Positions 1 to 7,238 of a stretch of 64,000 nt of DNA are shown one piece after another. The first letter of the stretch is position 1; each line of letters opens with the position of its first letter. A model generated the notes under the pieces. The model searched no databases and was not told the origin of the DNA. It saw only the letters and a program-made list of their open reading frames with translations. A program made the translations under genes and the position numbers. This DNA comes from Marinobacter orientalis (lineage in GTDB: Bacteria > Pseudomonadota > Gammaproteobacteria > Pseudomonadales > Oleiphilaceae), in assembly GCF_004792665.1 (NCBI RefSeq), contig NZ_SRZX01000001.1, forward strand, positions 620,001 to 684,000, written 5' to 3'.

Positions 1-156
1 GGTACTCTGGCCAAGCACGGCCCCGATGATGTATCCATCGGTAGTCATTGTGGCTGAAGCTTCTATGTCATTGGAGGAGGCGTTTAGCTCTCGTAAAATC
101 GACCTTGCGGCACTTGCCTTCGGGTGATTCTGTTCGGGATCAATCACGGCGTTCAT
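1..156 (-). CDS. Roadblock/LC7-like protein, N-terminal fragment
   Basis: Only the first 52 codons lie in the window; the gene continues past base 1. The ATG is at 156-154. The visible protein begins MNAVIDPEQNHPK and runs through a helix (SAARSILRELNASSNDIEAS) to TMTTDGYIIGAVLG. A helix followed by a strand with a T/S-x-DG turn is typical of roadblock/LC7 (MglB-like) domains, which bind and regulate small Ras-like GTPases. It is the last visible gene of the minus-strand cassette that encodes such a GTPase at 2005-2538. The family call rests on a short fragment plus context, so it is moderate only. Confidence 0.55.
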   Translation of the reverse strand, partial: MNAVIDPEQNHPKASAARSILRELNASSNDIEASATMTTDGYIIGAVLGQST

Positions 157-224
157 CCGGTCTTCCTTTCTGATGTGGCACTCTCGGAATTGCCTGGCCG
201 GGATTAACCCGGCCAGCAGATTGA

Positions 225-632
225 TTACATTGCAGCCTCAACTTTAGGGAGAGCCGCGCGGGCTTTTGTAAGAACCATGCCCAGGTTGGCTGTTTTCCGG
301 CAAACGAAAGTCACCACATGATCCTGCTGGGACTTGGTCCGCATGAATATGTGGATGAGGTTTTCGCTGTTCACAATGATTTCCTGGAAGTAGTGGAAGT
401 CATCGATTGGCAGGCCTCGTGCTTTCTTGAACATGTTTTCAATGCTGACAACGTTGGGACCCTGGAACAGGTCGGCAGTGGCAGCGGCCAGCATTTCAAG
501 AACTTCATCCGGATGCGAATCCACTGTTTTGATTCCAAGAAGCATCCCGCTGGAAATGTCTACATAGCCTCCCGCAAGGCATTCAGGAATGGTTGTAATA
601 GCTTGTTGAATGGCGTTATCAAGGTCGGACAT
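225..632 (-). CDS. Small roadblock-like hypothetical protein (135 aa)
   Basis: The start ATG at 632 has a GGAG ribosome-binding site 8 nt upstream. The 135-residue protein has no signal peptide or membrane segment. A central stretch reads ADLFQGPNVVSIENMFKKARG, then IIVNSENLIHIFMRTKSQQDHVVTFVCRKTANLGMV. The alternation of helix, strand (IIVNSENLIHIF) and strand (VVTFVCR), and the final helix (VLTKARAAL), fit a roadblock/LC7 fold: similar proteins report on a partner GTPase. It lies 38 nt downstream of the ATPase-phosphatase fusion gene and upstream of a second roadblock-like gene, so it is probably co-transcribed. Molecular function is unknown; the fold assignment is my inference. Confidence 0.6.
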   Translation of the reverse strand: MSDLDNAIQQAITTIPECLAGGYVDISSGMLLGIKTVDSHPDEVLEMLAAATADLFQGPNVVSIENMFKKARGLPIDDFHYFQEIIVNSENLIHIFMRTKSQQDHVVTFVCRKTANLGMVLTKARAALPKVEAAM

Positions 633-670
633 CTATTGTTCTCCACATCTTTAAATTTACGCAGTATCAG

Positions 671-2008
671 TCAGGATGCCTGCGCGTTTCTTACCCGTTC
701 AGTCAGAAACAGGGCAAATTTCTCCAGGAACTCCACCTGTGCCTCGGACTGGACCCAGCGGGGCTCGGTACGCCGCACGGTTTCCAGCGAATCCAGCGCG
801 GCCATGCCTTCCCAGATCAGGCAGCAGGCAAGTATGGTTCCGGTTCGGCCGAGGCCGGCCCTGCAATGGACAGCGACAACACCACCTTCATCACAGAGCC
901 TCTGTATCATTTTGCAAAGCCCTGCAGCCTGGGTGATTGAAGGCGCCGCCATATCCCGGAACGGGGACCAGATATTCTCGATGCCGTACTCGGCCAGAGC
1001 TTCGGTATCAGGTTTTGTCTCGGTGAGTGTTATCAGGGTGGTGATGCCAACACGTTTCAGTGCCCTGAGGTCATACTCAAGATCCTGAACAATCCCCGGC
1101 CTGGGCGTTCCGGCAAGCTTTCCTTTTTTCAGCCACAGAAAACCTCTCGGCCCAAAACTGTCACTGACATAGGACAGTGCCTCTTCCGGGAGTGGCGGGG
1201 GAGCAGGCGTCTCGGGAGCGAGGGTCTCAGGATCCGCATCTGGAGCGGCAACTGCGCAGGATCCGCTTTTCACAAAGCTTCGCCCGGCGTCACTGACCGG
1301 ATGGCCGAGAAAATCACAGGTCTCTGCCGTCTCATGAACGGTGCCGCCCGCTATCAGAACCATGCGTCCGCCAAGTATTGAGGCGTGAGAAAGATTGTGC
1401 AGTGCAATGAGGATCGAGCGTCGCTGCCCTTCGGCAGCAATATAATCAAGCAGGCGTCCCGCTTCCTGGTCATTCAGGCCGGTCGTTGGCTCGTCCAGTA
1501 ATATCAGGCGGGCTCCTGTAGCCGCGAGCCTCATCGTGGCCAGGTGTCTTTGCTGTGCAAGATCCAGATGGATGACCGGCTCATCAATCCGCTCAACAAG
1601 CTCCTGCAACCCGGCGTTTTCCAGAAGTCTCTGCGCCAGGTGACGTTGCTGTATCGGAGACAGTGATCTTCGTTCCGGAAGATCCTGGATAATGTTTTCG
1701 AGAATGCTCGCCATGACCATTCTGGCGTTCTGTGCGGCAAGAACAGGCCGCTCGCCATCTCCCAGGGGGGCGCCGGCATAGTTTACGCTGCCCCAGGTAC
1801 GAAGATTGGGATTGGGGTCGTTAAAACCGGCCAGCGTGCGCAGCAAGGTTGATTTCCCGGTTCCGCTGGGGCCGAGGAGGATGGTGATTTGGCGGTCCGG
1901 AACCTCGAGGTCGATACTGGCGAGCACCGTTTTTTCGCGGAAAGCCACGCCAAATCCGACAAGCGAGAGAACCGATGGGTTTGAAGTATCCTGTTCGGGG
2001 TTGTTCAA
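671..2008 (-). CDS. ABC-type ATPase fused to a dual-specificity/tyrosine phosphatase domain
   Basis: This 445-residue protein joins two normally separate enzymes. Residues about 13-235 form an ABC ATPase: Walker A GPSGTGKS (46-53), Walker B LILLDEPTTGLN (168-179) and H-loop His204. The ABC signature, usually LSGGQ, is degenerate (LDLAQQ, 148-153). A Pro/Ala-rich linker (252-276) leads to a cysteine-phosphatase domain (about 280-440) with the P-loop HCRAGLGRTG (Cys382, Arg388) and a candidate general acid Asp352. No membrane segment is present and no permease gene is adjacent, so a classical transporter role is unlikely. The start is a TTG overlapping the GTPase stop by 4 nt (TTGA), which implies translational coupling. 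The substrate of either half is unknown. Confidence 0.85.
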   Translation of the reverse strand: MNNPEQDTSNPSVLSLVGFGVAFREKTVLASIDLEVPDRQITILLGPSGTGKSTLLRTLAGFNDPNPNLRTWGSVNYAGAPLGDGERPVLAAQNARMVMASILENIIQDLPERRSLSPIQQRHLAQRLLENAGLQELVERIDEPVIHLDLAQQRHLATMRLAATGARLILLDEPTTGLNDQEAGRLLDYIAAEGQRRSILIALHNLSHASILGGRMVLIAGGTVHETAETCDFLGHPVSDAGRSFVKSGSCAVAAPDADPETLAPETPAPPPLPEEALSYVSDSFGPRGFLWLKKGKLAGTPRPGIVQDLEYDLRALKRVGITTLITLTETKPDTEALAEYGIENIWSPFRDMAAPSITQAAGLCKMIQRLCDEGGVVAVHCRAGLGRTGTILACCLIWEGMAALDSLETVRRTEPRWVQSEAQVEFLEKFALFLTERVRNAQAS

Positions 2009-2538
2009 CGCTTTACTCCCGGATCCAACATCGCCAAAAGCGCCTGCAGCAGCACAGAAATGTCATTGCGCTCGCGGGCGTCGACTTCAAAAACCGGAGC
2101 CTTTATTCCAAGTTCGCTGAGCTTGGTATGGTAGGAATACAAACCAGGCCGAGCCTTTATGTCCATCCGGGTTACCCCGACGACCATGGCGCTTTTTCTG
2201 ATGAAAGGGCGGAAAGCCCGGGCATAGAATTCCAGGTCCGCGAGTGGATCTTCCCGGCCATTGTCGAGCAAAAGAACCAGGCCCAGCCCCCCAATCGTGA
2301 TGATGTCCCACATAAAGCTGAAGCGCTCCTGTCCGGGGGTCCCGTACAGGTGAATTTTTTGTCCGGCTCCGATATCCAGAGTGCCGTAATCCATTGCGAC
2401 AGTGGTCGTTTCCTTGCGTTTTGAAACGTCGTCGCTTGCCCTGCTTTCAGTACTGACCACCTCGATATCGCTGATAGTCCGTATCGCCGTGGTTTTTCCG
2501 GCCCCGACAGGTCCGGCAAAGATAATTTTATGTTCCAC
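2005..2538 (-). CDS. Ras/MglA-like small GTPase
   Basis: A 177-residue soluble GTPase. G1/P-loop GPVGAGKTT is at 9-17, a switch-I-like TTVAMDYG at 45-52, G3 GTPGQERF at 66-73 and the G4 position reads GVTRMD (121-126), the TRMD variant found in bacterial GTPases of this group in place of NKxD. It resembles the bacterial Arf/MglA-like GTPases that work with roadblock proteins in polarity and signalling. The start is GTG at 2538, with AGGAG 7 nt upstream. It follows a hypothetical gene by 9 nt and overlaps the ATPase-phosphatase gene by 4 nt, so these form one operon. The Gln at position 70 matches Ras Gln61. The pathway is unknown. Confidence 0.88.
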   Translation of the reverse strand: MEHKIIFAGPVGAGKTTAIRTISDIEVVSTESRASDDVSKRKETTTVAMDYGTLDIGAGQKIHLYGTPGQERFSFMWDIITIGGLGLVLLLDNGREDPLADLEFYARAFRPFIRKSAMVVGVTRMDIKARPGLYSYHTKLSELGIKAPVFEVDARERNDISVLLQALLAMLDPGVKR

Positions 2539-2547
2539 AAAGAGCTC

Positions 2548-3177
2548 CTAGCGCCCGGCAAGCTTGCTGAGAAGCGAGGACAGAAGAGTCTGGCTGCGAT
2601 GGGGCTCCAGCCGCGGTTCCTCTGGCTTCCTGTTGATGGCGCGGGCAAAACCCGCTGCGCGGGCCGCGCTGTATACCTGATACATCTCGCCGGCCGGCAC
2701 TTTTAACAGCCGTGACGCAAAGAAGATGGACGTGGGGTGTTTGTAGAAAAGGGCCAGTATCCGGAATATATCCGGTGTTGCAGGGAGGCGCGTCAGGTTG
2801 GGCCAGTAATCAAGCTGAACAACATCGTTCCAGTGGCACCCTTCCATCAGACGGCCTTTCGAAACATAAAAGGCGGTTTGCCACATCAGTTCGTCCACAT
2901 TTCTCCCGACCCTGTCTTCATAAACGCCACTGTCCCCTTCGGACAGAACGCTTACACGACATTTTGAGAGCGGAAGCTGGAGCAGTCCCGGCAAGTCCGG
3001 GCTGTCTGAAAAATATTCCCCCCGTGCACTTATCAGAGCCAGATTCCCGAGAGACTCTGTCGAAACGCGAATGTTCTGTTTGTTCGCTAACGCGCGGCGA
3101 AAACTCGTAATCAGGCAATCGTCGGGACTGAAAAATTCCGGGATTCCGGCGTTAGTGGATGCTGCTCTACTGTCCAT
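2548..3177 (-). CDS. Hypothetical protein, first gene of the GTPase cassette
   Basis: About 209 residues from the ATG at 3177, chosen because a GAGAG lies just upstream; an in-frame ATG at 3213 would add 12 residues. The protein is soluble. The N-terminal half has a strand-rich region (IRVSTESLGNLALISARGEYFS). The C-terminal part (roughly 130-180) reads LPATPDIFRILALFYKHPTS then SRLLKVPAGEMYQVYSAARAAGF, which looks like a helix-turn-helix/winged-helix segment as in DUF4388 or PatA-type output proteins. I do not recognise the whole protein. It is 9 nt upstream of the GTPase and probably provides an effector or adaptor for the cassette (inference). Confidence 0.7.
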   Translation of the reverse strand: MDSRAASTNAGIPEFFSPDDCLITSFRRALANKQNIRVSTESLGNLALISARGEYFSDSPDLPGLLQLPLSKCRVSVLSEGDSGVYEDRVGRNVDELMWQTAFYVSKGRLMEGCHWNDVVQLDYWPNLTRLPATPDIFRILALFYKHPTSIFFASRLLKVPAGEMYQVYSAARAAGFARAINRKPEEPRLEPHRSQTLLSSLLSKLAGR

Positions 3178-3803
3178 GCAATCTCTCGAAAAACGAATAC
3201 TTTTCGCCGGCATTTACTCGATTTCAGCTTATGCTTAGTCAAAAACTATTCTGTAAAAATTGATCCAGGACAATGATTTTATAGGCAATATATGGTAGCG
3301 ACAATGGATAAACCGTCGCTTTTATATACATGTTGCAGTTGTTTTGTGGGGTTAAGAAACAGACTGTATCCAAAATGCAGCCTTTGTTGTTTCATGTAAC
3401 CTTTTGTGAAGCTGCGATCTACATCCATGTTGCAGTTTCTGGATGATGACCGGATAGAAGGGGATTACTTTCCGGCGAGGCTCTCGAATGCCACTCAAGT
3501 ATACCCGCAGGCCACATTTTTCAGTGTCCAGATACGGAAAAGATGACCTGAAAATATGAAACTGAGGTGGGCCCGATCAGTTGGGCATTGCCCGCATCTG
3601 GCTGTTGACGACCAGAGCAGAAACCAGAGCAGGCTGATATAAAATTGACTTGCGTCAATAATCTGATCTGCAGCGGCGTCCGTAAGGTAGATTCCCCGGG
3701 AATTGCAATAACTGGACAAAGAATAGAAGCCCCGTCCAGTAAACTTGAACTGAATAGTTAACAGGGATGTTCACACCTTAATCTGAGGGGTATAGCGTCT
3801 CTG
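3178..3803. other. 626-nt AT-rich intergenic region
   Basis: No convincing gene is present. The stretch separates the minus-strand GTPase cassette from the plus-strand AraC gene and should carry both promoters. The phrase ATGTTGCAGTT occurs twice (about 3330 and 3428). A 74-codon minus-strand reading frame (3495-3719) has no ribosome-binding site or recognisable motif. The base composition is clearly lower in G+C than the flanking genes. Confidence 0.5.
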
Positions 3804-4886
3804 ATGTATTCGTGTAGCACTCAATCCTTTGTTCTCGAGCACTTTCTTCGAATTGATGCCTCGAGACCAGAAAGCTGGCTTTCTGCGTTACAGATATTGA
3901 CCAACAGCCCACGGCTGTCCCGTAAGATCCTGTCACCATCTGGCCGGGGCGACTTCAGGGCACGATTGTCCTGTATCCAGTCCGGTAACCTGAATGTCCT
4001 TGGCGGCTATCTAAGAAATGCCAGCTTGATCTCCGGTGCCAATGCCGGCTCCGCGGCTATCGTCATGCCGGTGGAGGGCAGAGTCGATTTCAAGGTGGTG
4101 GACGATCATTGTCTTTGTGGTCCATGGATGCCCTTCCTCCTGGAGCCAGATGAGGATTTCCATGCCACCCTGTCCGAAGACACCCATCTGCTGATCGTCC
4201 AGTTGCCCTGCCTCACAAGATCCGGTTACCGGGCAGCAATCAGGCATCATCAGGCTCTGTTTGCGGACCTGTTTAGCGATTTTCTGTACGAGACACCTTT
4301 TTTTCGCGACTACAGACATGCACTGAGTCGCGTTGAACATCTTTCCAGGCTGCTGTACCGACTTATCGAAGCGGACTATTTACCCCCCCGGGAGCCGACC
4401 GAGCGGAAGCACGTTCGTGATGATCGCCGCCTCTGCAATGCTATCCAGCTGATGCATGGTGAGCTGGATACGGATATCAACATCGAATCCATCGCCAGTC
4501 GCTCCGGTCTCAGCTTAAGAAACCTGCATTACCTCATGAAGCAGTACATTGGCCAGTCACCTTACCAGTACCTTCGGGGTCGGAGACTGATCAAGGCCCG
4601 GGAAAGCATTATCAGGGGCTACCCCGAAAACACCAGTATTGCTCAACACGGGATGAATTGGGGCTTTCAGCACGCAGGGCGGTTCTCCAGCTACTACGAA
4701 AAACATTTCGGTGAATACCCCAGCCAGACCTTGAGCGAACTGGATCACCTTAAAGAGTTGACTGACAAGGTCATCTCGGTCCGGGATGAAAGCGAAAATA
4801 CCAGACAGCAATGGCTCACCAGCTCTGCAGTGAGCGCGGTGGACCGGGCAAGCACGAATCCCGATCTTGAAAAACAGGAATCCTGA
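3804..4886 (+). CDS. AraC/XylS-family transcriptional regulator
   Basis: A 360-residue regulator. The N-terminal part (about 30-190) is a cupin-like sensor region (IVMPVEGRVDFKV, GPWMPFLLEPDEDFHATL). The C-terminal part (about 215-315) holds the two AraC helix-turn-helices: INIESIASRSGLSLRNLHYLMKQYIGQSPYQYLRGRRL and the second helix pair ending GWGFQHAGRFSSYYEKHFGEYPSQ in slightly altered form (NWGFQHAGRFSSYYEKHFG). GAGGGG lies upstream of the ATG. The ligand and targets are unknown. It stands alone, convergent with the diguanylate cyclase gene 5 nt downstream. A roughly 45-residue polar tail follows the DNA-binding domain. Confidence 0.88.
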   Translation: MYSCSTQSFVLEHFLRIDASRPESWLSALQILTNSPRLSRKILSPSGRGDFRARLSCIQSGNLNVLGGYLRNASLISGANAGSAAIVMPVEGRVDFKVVDDHCLCGPWMPFLLEPDEDFHATLSEDTHLLIVQLPCLTRSGYRAAIRHHQALFADLFSDFLYETPFFRDYRHALSRVEHLSRLLYRLIEADYLPPREPTERKHVRDDRRLCNAIQLMHGELDTDINIESIASRSGLSLRNLHYLMKQYIGQSPYQYLRGRRLIKARESIIRGYPENTSIAQHGMNWGFQHAGRFSSYYEKHFGEYPSQTLSELDHLKELTDKVISVRDESENTRQQWLTSSAVSAVDRASTNPDLEKQES

Positions 4887-4891
4887 CGGAC

Positions 4892-6145
4892 TCACGCCAC
4901 CACTCTGACCGTGTTCCTTGAGGCACTTTTGCTCTGATATACCGCCTCGTCAGCCCGCCTGAAAATATCTTCAAAATTCGTGTCGGAGGCCCTGAACTGT
5001 GAAATACCCAGACTGACAGTAGCCCGCACGATGGAATCACCCAATCTGAAGCGGGCCGCTTCGACAGAAGAACGCACGCGTTCCGCCAGTTTCCGGGCAT
5101 CGCCCGGGCCTGTGTTGCCAATAATAATTGCAAACTCCTCGCCACCCAGACGATAGGCATTGTCGGACGCCCTGAGCTGGCCTGCCACAATCTCCGCAGC
5201 CTGCCTGAGGACGTTGTCCCCCATCAAATGACCATGACAATCATTAATGTTCTTGAAGTGGTCAAAATCATACATGATCATCGACGTATTTCGGTTGAGA
5301 CGCGTGTAGTCGGCATAACGGCTTTTCAGGTCCCGATTGAATTGTTTCCGGTTGTATAAGCCGGTAAGGTCATCAATTGTCGATTCTGCCCTCAACCTGT
5401 CTTCCAGCGTCTTTTCGGTGGTGATGTCACGCATTACTCCCAAAACCCGATTACCCGTCCCGTGATCAATGGTTTCCCGGATCCACCGGAGTTCGCCATC
5501 GGGTCGGCGTATTCGGTAAGTCAGACATGTGCCCGGGGCTTTCATCAGGTTCTGATGAAGTGCCCGCAGATGGGGACGGTCATCCTGATGACATTGTTCC
5601 GCCACCAGCGCGAGGGATGGTTCTACCTCTTCTGGCACCCCCAGAATTGCAGGCACCATGGGCGACCAGATGAGCCGTTGACCATCGCTGTCATATTCCC
5701 ACCAGCCCAGGCCCCCAACTTCCTGTGCCCGCGCCAGCCGGGCCGTCGTGGCTGCCAGCTCATCGCCCAGCTTTACCATGGCCACCCGTTCCGAATCATC
5801 CCGGATCACCACCATGGTGAGCTCCTGATTCGCAACCTGAATGCGATTGAGCATGATATCCATGGGCCGGAGCTGCCCATCCAGCCGTTGGCCCTGAAGC
5901 CGTAAACCCGACCCCATAGCCCGACATGTTTGCTGCCGGAAAAACCCCGCCACATGTTGTCGGTGAGCCTGGCGCGAGGCCTCCGGAATCAGAACTTCCA
6001 GGGCCCTGCTCCTGAGGGCCCCTTGCGGCGCCCCGAACATTGCGTCTGCCCTGGCGTTCGCGGCAACAACCATCTGGTCCTGTCCCACCACCAGGGCTGC
6101 ATCAGGAACAAGGTCAAGCCACCAGTCCAGATCATTGTTTTTCAT
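4892..6145 (-). CDS. PAS-PAS-GGDEF diguanylate cyclase
   Basis: A 417-residue cytoplasmic cyclase that makes c-di-GMP from two GTP. Residues about 8-120 form a first PAS domain (DLVPDAALVVGQDQMVVAANARADAMFG region). Residues about 140-245 form a second PAS/PAC domain (GGLGWWEYDSDGQ to GVMRDITTEK). The GGDEF domain (about 253-415) has the active-site GGEEF at 334-338 and an intact RxxD inhibitory site (RASD, 325-328) five residues upstream. It should therefore be catalytically active and product-inhibited. It is the last gene of an apparent four-gene signalling operon, 21 nt after the HD-GYP gene, so synthesis and breakdown of c-di-GMP are encoded side by side. Confidence 0.93.
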   Translation of the reverse strand: MKNNDLDWWLDLVPDAALVVGQDQMVVAANARADAMFGAPQGALRSRALEVLIPEASRQAHRQHVAGFFRQQTCRAMGSGLRLQGQRLDGQLRPMDIMLNRIQVANQELTMVVIRDDSERVAMVKLGDELAATTARLARAQEVGGLGWWEYDSDGQRLIWSPMVPAILGVPEEVEPSLALVAEQCHQDDRPHLRALHQNLMKAPGTCLTYRIRRPDGELRWIRETIDHGTGNRVLGVMRDITTEKTLEDRLRAESTIDDLTGLYNRKQFNRDLKSRYADYTRLNRNTSMIMYDFDHFKNINDCHGHLMGDNVLRQAAEIVAGQLRASDNAYRLGGEEFAIIIGNTGPGDARKLAERVRSSVEAARFRLGDSIVRATVSLGISQFRASDTNFEDIFRRADEAVYQSKSASRNTVRVVA

Positions 6146-6166
6146 CGGTGAGGTTCTTTAGCTGTT

Positions 6167-7231
6167 TCAGTCCCGGTAGGCATTCTTGATTCTCACGAAG
6201 CTATCCACATCCGCCAGAAAAAGATCGACCAGCTCCGGATCAAAGTGCCTGCCGCGGTTATCACGAATCAGGGCAATCGCATCTTCCAGCTTCCAGGCGT
6301 GCTTGTAGGGACGCTCAGAAGTAAGAGCATCAAAAACGTCCGCAATAGCGGCTATGCGGCCAGACAATGGAATATCCGTGCCGGATAAACCTGCGGGATA
6401 ACCACTGCCATCCCACTTCTCATGGTGGCTGATAGCAATCTCCCGGGCCATGGTGAGTAGTTCACTGTCGTTACCTTCGAGTAAACGGGCGCCGATCTCG
6501 GCGTGCATTTTCATGGTTTCCCACTCTTCCGGCTCCAGTTTGCCCGGCTTGAGGAGAATGGCGTCGGGAATGCCGATCTTGCCGATATCATGCATGGGAC
6601 TGGCGTTAAGGATGAGATCACAGCGGCATTCTGGCCAGCCAAGCTTTTGCGCCAGCAGTACGCACATCTTGCTCATGCGAATGATATGGTTGCCGGTCTC
6701 CTCATCCCGATACTCGGCGGCATGGCCAAGCCTGCGGATGATCTCCAGGCGGGTCTCCTGAAGTTCGTGGGTCCGCTCCCTGACCTGGGCTTCAAGATGC
6801 TCTTTCTGATGCCTCACCATTCGGTGGGCGACATGGGCATCCAGAATATTCCGCACCCGCATCAGAAGTTCGCGACGATCAAATGGTTTGGTCACGTAAT
6901 CTCGGGCACCCTGCTGCAGAGCTTGCAAGAGTGAATCCTGCTGATTTTGAGCAGTAAGGATCACGATCGGAGGCATCAGCGGATCTTCCAGACCCGCCAA
7001 CTGCTGCATCACCTGGAAGCCGTTCATACCAGGCATGTTCAGGTCCAGCAGGATCAACGCCGGTTGATGCTGCTCATAGGCCGGGAGCACCTGGTGAGGA
7101 TCACTGATGGAGACAATATTCTGATACCCCTCGGCTGACAGGATGCGCTCCATCAGTTTGAGATTCACCGGCTCATCATCAACCACGAAAATCTTGTGAT
7201 CAAAAAAGCTGGCATCGGAGAAAGCAGGCAT
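6167..7231 (-). CDS. Response regulator with HD-GYP phosphodiesterase domain
   Basis: A 354-residue RpfG-type protein. The receiver domain (about 13-130) carries the acidic pair Asp18/Asp19, phospho-acceptor Asp63 and the TKPF lysine (Lys115). A coiled coil (about 138-165) links to an HD-GYP domain with HD at 214-215 (HDIGKIGIPD) and GYP at 277-279 (HHEKWDGSGYP), a set expected to hydrolyse c-di-GMP. The start ATG has GAGG upstream. It lies 7 nt after the hybrid kinase gene, whose own receiver or kinase could feed phosphate to Asp63. The pairing with the downstream cyclase suggests a tuned c-di-GMP switch. Confidence 0.93.
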   Translation of the reverse strand: MPAFSDASFFDHKIFVVDDEPVNLKLMERILSAEGYQNIVSISDPHQVLPAYEQHQPALILLDLNMPGMNGFQVMQQLAGLEDPLMPPIVILTAQNQQDSLLQALQQGARDYVTKPFDRRELLMRVRNILDAHVAHRMVRHQKEHLEAQVRERTHELQETRLEIIRRLGHAAEYRDEETGNHIIRMSKMCVLLAQKLGWPECRCDLILNASPMHDIGKIGIPDAILLKPGKLEPEEWETMKMHAEIGARLLEGNDSELLTMAREIAISHHEKWDGSGYPAGLSGTDIPLSGRIAAIADVFDALTSERPYKHAWKLEDAIALIRDNRGRHFDPELVDLFLADVDSFVRIKNAYRD

Positions 7232-7238
7232 AATCGAA

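Noticed and set aside
318..1088. Long plus-strand frame opposite the phosphatase gene
   Set aside because: It is antisense to two genes with clear motifs, has no domain pattern, and reflects their codon bias.
3495..3719. 74-codon minus-strand frame in the 3.2-3.8 kb gap
   Set aside because: No ribosome-binding site, no conserved motif, and low coding character.
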